Source: Flavobacterium sp. LHD-85 (GTDB lineage: Bacteria; Bacteroidota; Bacteroidia; Flavobacteriales; Flavobacteriaceae). From it: a DNA stretch of 64,000 bases. A model generated the notes under the pieces. That model had not been told where the DNA came from, did not search any database, and saw only the letters and a list, made by a program, of their open reading frames with translations. The DNA lies in the NCBI RefSeq assembly GCF_030929595.1, contig NZ_JAVFVR010000014.1:44788-108787 (forward strand), read 5' to 3'. The position numbers and the translations under genes were made by a program. Every line of letters begins with the position of its first letter. Position 1 is the first letter of the stretch. Below are positions 60,765-64,000 of the stretch, in pieces.

Positions 60765-62954
60765 ATGGCAATCTGGTTAGGAAGGTCTTATTTAATCATC
60801 ATCATCTTTTTATCATTCAGTCTACAAGCACAGATTGAAAATAAAAAGAAGTCTTTTGCTGCCAAAAAAACATCAGTTCTTAAACCCAATTCCAAAATTC
60901 TAGCTCTTTATGATTTATATAATTCTGGAGAGGAGAAAAAGGCATATAAAAAAGCGCATTTACTATTAAAGTCAAAAATAGACAACCGATCCCTTGCAAG
61001 CACCAACCTTCTTCTTGCTTATTATTTCAACAAAAGAGCAATAATTGACTCTTCTATATATTACACAAATCAGGCTTTTAAATACAATACAACCGCTAAC
61101 GACTCAATAAAAAACCGTCTTTTCTCATTAGGATATAATCTTCTCGCTATTAACAACAATAAACGAGGCTTGTTTAATGAAAGTAAAAAATGGCACCTAA
61201 AAGGAATTGAAACCTCTCAAAAATACAATGAAACAAATCTTTTCTACACACATGTACACGGTTTAGCGCAGACCTATACAGAATTAGGCGATTATCAAAA
61301 TGCTCTAAAATTATTTAAACAATGTCTTGAATACAAAGATGATTCTGAAATAATTCTAGGGAGCTACATCAATATTGCTGATATTTATTCGAGACTGAAA
61401 GATTATGACAATGCCAATCTTTACTATAAAAAAGGAAAGGCAATTTGCGAAAAAACAAATAATTTTCAAGGAAAAGCCATTATACTACTTGGTTTAGGCG
61501 AAAATTACCAGCTACAGGGCAAATATCCAGAAGCATTAAAAATGTTTCAAGAAGCGCTTCATATTGCAGATGAAAACGAAATGAATCAATTGGCAATTAT
61601 TTCAAGAAGCACTATTGGCGACTACTATACTTCACAGAAAAAATATAATGATGCAAAATTGATTTTCTCCGAAGCGCTTCAAAAATCAATTCATTTTGGA
61701 TTACTTCAAAACCAGATAGACATCTATGATGAACTGCGAGAAATTGCCATAAAACAAGAAGACTATAAAAATGCTTATTTATTTTTTGATAAATCAACTC
61801 ATTTAAAAGATTCAATCTCCAAAATGGAAAGAATTAAAGAAATAAATGAATTAGAAATCAAATATAAAACAGCTCAGAAACAAAAAGAAATTGAATCTTT
61901 GAAATTCGAAAACGAAGCAAAAAAACTAACTTTAGCTAGCCAAGAAGAAGCTATTAAAAATATGATACTTCAGGATGAAATTTCAAAAAAAAATAATGAA
62001 AACACAATTCTGTCCTATCAAAATTCATCCAACAAAAAGCGAAATGAGATCTCACTTCTCAAAAAAGAGCAGCAATTAAAAACATTAGAAATCAGTCAGC
62101 AAAAGAAAATTAAACTGTTTACAATTAGTGCTTTTCTCATTTTATTGCTTCCTATAATTGCCTTATTATTTCAATTTTATAAAAGATTCAAAATACAGCA
62201 TTTATTAAACATTAAACAAACCGAGATTAGTTCGCAAAAAATAAACAGCATCTTAAAAGAGCAAGAATTAGAATTAATCAAAGCTTCAATCACTGGACAG
62301 GATAAAGAAAGGCAGCGTATTTCTCAAGAACTTCATGACAGCATTGGTGGTAATCTCGCAGCGATCAAACTACAAGTCAATCATTTAAACTCTTCGAATT
62401 TTTCTAACATACAAAAAATAAGCCTTCAGCTCGACGAAACGTACCAACAGGTTCGAAATTTATCTCACACTCTACTTCCAAAGAAATTCAGCCAAAATAA
62501 ATTTCTAGAAGTATTAGAATCTTATTTAAACAATATCAGCGAAGCAAGCAAAATTAAGATTTCATATATTCCCTATCCAAAGAAAGAGATTAATGAACTG
62601 GATGAAACTATTCAGTTTGAAATTTTTAAAATCATACAGGAGCTCTTGACTAATACAATCAAACATGCAAAAGCTTCTGAAATCGAAATTCAGCTGAATT
62701 ACATTGAAAACATATTCAATCTTTTATTTGAAGATAATGGAATAGGTTTTCAAACTGAAAACATTTCAAAAGGAATTGGCCTCGTAAATCTGGAAAACCG
62801 AATCAATAAACTAAACGGTTCGCTTGTAATCGATTCAAAACAAAAACGCGGTACTATTTTTAATATTGAGATTCCCGTTTTTCAATCAAAAGCAAAAATC
62901 CAAATTAAAGGGATAGATCTAAAAAATCAGCTTGACGAATTAAAAAGCACCTAA
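60765..62954 (+). CDS. TPR-containing sensor histidine kinase (HisKA_3 type)
   Basis: Protein of 729 residues. A signal peptide (MAIWLGRSYLIIIIFLSFSLQAQ) is followed by about six TPR-like helical repeats (about 110-345, with YTELGDYQNALKLFKQCLEY and YQLQGKYPEALKMFQEALHIA), a long coiled coil (about 355-445) and one membrane segment (about 446-468). The kinase core has the phosphoacceptor His524 in ERQRISQELHDSIGG and a HATPase domain (about 610-715; QELLTNTIKHAKASEIEI, FEDNGIGF, GIGLVNLENRI). This type pairs with LuxR-type regulators. The stimulus would be sensed by the periplasmic TPR part. Confidence 0.94.
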   Translation: MAIWLGRSYLIIIIFLSFSLQAQIENKKKSFAAKKTSVLKPNSKILALYDLYNSGEEKKAYKKAHLLLKSKIDNRSLASTNLLLAYYFNKRAIIDSSIYYTNQAFKYNTTANDSIKNRLFSLGYNLLAINNNKRGLFNESKKWHLKGIETSQKYNETNLFYTHVHGLAQTYTELGDYQNALKLFKQCLEYKDDSEIILGSYINIADIYSRLKDYDNANLYYKKGKAICEKTNNFQGKAIILLGLGENYQLQGKYPEALKMFQEALHIADENEMNQLAIISRSTIGDYYTSQKKYNDAKLIFSEALQKSIHFGLLQNQIDIYDELREIAIKQEDYKNAYLFFDKSTHLKDSISKMERIKEINELEIKYKTAQKQKEIESLKFENEAKKLTLASQEEAIKNMILQDEISKKNNENTILSYQNSSNKKRNEISLLKKEQQLKTLEISQQKKIKLFTISAFLILLLPIIALLFQFYKRFKIQHLLNIKQTEISSQKINSILKEQELELIKASITGQDKERQRISQELHDSIGGNLAAIKLQVNHLNSSNFSNIQKISLQLDETYQQVRNLSHTLLPKKFSQNKFLEVLESYLNNISEASKIKISYIPYPKKEINELDETIQFEIFKIIQELLTNTIKHAKASEIEIQLNYIENIFNLLFEDNGIGFQTENISKGIGLVNLENRINKLNGSLVIDSKQKRGTIFNIEIPVFQSKAKIQIKGIDLKNQLDELKST

Positions 62955-62966
62955 CATAACTATTTA

Positions 62967-63608
62967 ATGGATAAAATTAATTTACTTATTGTTGATGACC
63001 ATACCATGTTCCTTGAGGGAATTATTTCCTTATTAGAACGTGAATCTAATATTACTATTATTGACAAAGCTACAAATGGAACTGATGCGTTGAAGATTAT
63101 TCAAAAAGCAACTATTGATTTTATAATTCTCGATATTAGCATGCCTGAAATGGATGGGATAGAATTGAGTAAAATTCTTAAAAAGCAATATCCTCACATC
63201 AAAATCTTAATCTTAAGTACACATAGCAATGTAATGATTGTTTCGAGATTAATCAGAATTGGCGTAAATGGCTATTTATTGAAAAATGCTGAAAAAGAAG
63301 AGCTTTTAAAAGCTATAAATACAATTGCTTTGGGAGAGAATTACTTTACTGAAGAACTACAAGAAAAATATTGCAGCAATAATACGAGAATTGAAAAACA
63401 AATCTCTAACCTAACCGAACTAAGTTCAAGGGAAAAAGAAATTTTAGTACTGATTGTTCAAGAATATAATACTGCCGAAATCGCTGAAAAAACTTTTATA
63501 AGTTTAAATACGGTAAATACACACCGTCGCAATTTATTATCAAAATTAAACGCTAAAAATACAGCAGGGCTGGTAAAATACGCCGTCGAAAATGGCTTAG
63601 TAGATTAA
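62967..63608 (+). CDS. LuxR/NarL-family response regulator
   Basis: Protein of 213 residues, 12 bases after the kinase gene. The receiver domain (about 4-120) has Asp56 in FIILDISMPEMDG, acidic pocket residues Asp10/Asp11 and Lys106 region GYLLKNAEKEE. The C-terminal LuxR helix-turn-helix (about 148-205) reads LSSREKEILVLIVQEYNTAEIAEKTFISLNTVNTHRRNLLSKL. It is the cognate partner of the TPR kinase. Its targets are not evident; the divergent PepSY-like gene is one candidate. Confidence 0.95.
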   Translation: MDKINLLIVDDHTMFLEGIISLLERESNITIIDKATNGTDALKIIQKATIDFIILDISMPEMDGIELSKILKKQYPHIKILILSTHSNVMIVSRLIRIGVNGYLLKNAEKEELLKAINTIALGENYFTEELQEKYCSNNTRIEKQISNLTELSSREKEILVLIVQEYNTAEIAEKTFISLNTVNTHRRNLLSKLNAKNTAGLVKYAVENGLVD

Positions 63609-63889
63609 TCTTTAGAGAAATAATTTATTACTAAGCCCGAATAATATAGTAAAGCTCCCCAATGCAAATACTATTCATTCGAGCAAGTAATAAGATTTTC
63701 AATTAAAATTGCATGATTATATCAATTTAATTCTCCAAAATAGTTTGACACACCTCGTTTACATTGCAACTTTTACACAAATCTAGCATTCTTCCCTATT
63801 TTTCACATCACTATAAATAGTGATTTTTACTTTTAAATTTTATTTTTCTAGTTTAATCTATACAATTTTCAAAAACTGTCAAAAAACAA
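63609..63889. other. non-coding stretch between response regulator and rRNA terminator
   Basis: A/T-rich DNA without a supported open frame or tRNA. I see no clear intrinsic terminator for the response regulator gene. Confidence 0.5.
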
Positions 63890-63919
63890 AAAACCCCGTT
63901 TCGTTAGAAACGGGGTTTT
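63890..63919 (-). terminator. rRNA operon terminator
   Basis: AAAACCCCGTTTC (63890-63902), loop GTTA and GAAACGGGGTTTT (63907-63919) form a perfect 13-bp stem. On the minus strand it is followed by a T-rich run, ten bases after the 5S end. Confidence 0.92.
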
Positions 63920-63928
63920 CAAAAGAAA

Positions 63929-64000
63929 GGCGACGACATACTCTCCCACAATAATGCAGTACCATCTGCGCAGGCGGGCTTAACTTCTCTGTTCGGGATG
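63929..64000 (-). rRNA. rrf: 5S ribosomal RNA, 3' part
   Basis: Read on the minus strand the sequence begins CATCCCGAACAGAGAAGTTA and continues through GCAGATGGTACTGC to GTGGGAGAGTATGTCGTCGCC, the conserved loop and closing-helix pattern of 5S rRNA. About 72 bases are inside the window; the 5' part and presumably 23S and 16S lie to the right. The exact 3' end may differ by a few bases. Confidence 0.93.

Overview
The window looks like a chromosome segment of a low-GC member of the Bacteroidota, most likely Flavobacterium or a close relative. The evidence is the A/T-rich intergenic DNA, two SusC/SusD nutrient-uptake pairs, a FecR/ECF-sigma pair, promoters of the TTG...TAnnTTTG type, start codons preceded by A-rich tracts instead of a strong Shine-Dalgarno, and many long intergenic inverted repeats. 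The genus is an inference; no 16S sequence is present. The only stable RNA gene is the start of a leftward rRNA operon tail (5S rRNA) at the right edge.

Region 1 (1-12220, all rightward) is the distal part of a phage-tail-like or appendage gene cluster. It holds two DUF5977 proteins, two long fibres ending in a self-cleaving Peptidase_S74 chaperone domain, two proteins ending in an intein/hedgehog-like Hint domain, two proteins sharing a tail-tip-like N-terminal module, a tiny SET-like protein and a DXD glycosyltransferase-like protein. Three paralogous domain pairs within 12 kb show module shuffling. No capsid, terminase or integrase gene is visible, so its status (prophage, tailocin or domesticated appendage) cannot be settled here.

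Region 2 (12273-29053) holds dsbD, then a leftward operon of susC-susD-two TlpA-like redoxins-M16 peptidase, headed by a FecR anti-sigma factor and a divergent ECF sigma factor. The SusC carries an STN signalling domain, so this is a classical trans-envelope-signalled uptake locus; the substrate is not evident. A metallo-beta-lactamase-fold hydrolase and a divergent LysR regulator follow. The gene junctions between 14.4 and 18.7 kb carry simple-sequence repeats.

Region 3 (29307-59951, all leftward) is a nearly complete glucuronoxylan utilisation locus. It has SusC/SusD, a surface glycan-binding protein, two GH10 xylanases, a GH35-like enzyme, a SASA-type esterase, GH115 and GH67 alpha-glucuronidases, a cytoplasmic GH43 enzyme, a GPH-type sugar symporter, mannonate dehydratase with an SDR oxidoreductase, and xylose isomerase, xylulokinase and a transaldolase-family enzyme. 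It is flanked by a LacI-family and contains a GntR-family regulator, with no hybrid two-component sensor. Six copies of a LacI-type operator (core CAAYCGRTTG) lie in front of its transcription units; one overlaps the predicted -33 element of susC and two bracket the predicted promoter of the transporter operon. A different repeated motif overlaps the GntR start and recurs before the transaldolase gene. Many gene junctions in this locus contain long palindromes, several of them 33-bp palindromes made of smaller palindromes.

Region 4 (60033-64000) has a PepSY-like periplasmic protein, a TPR-containing sensor kinase with its LuxR-type response regulator, and the 3' end of a 5S rRNA gene with its terminator.
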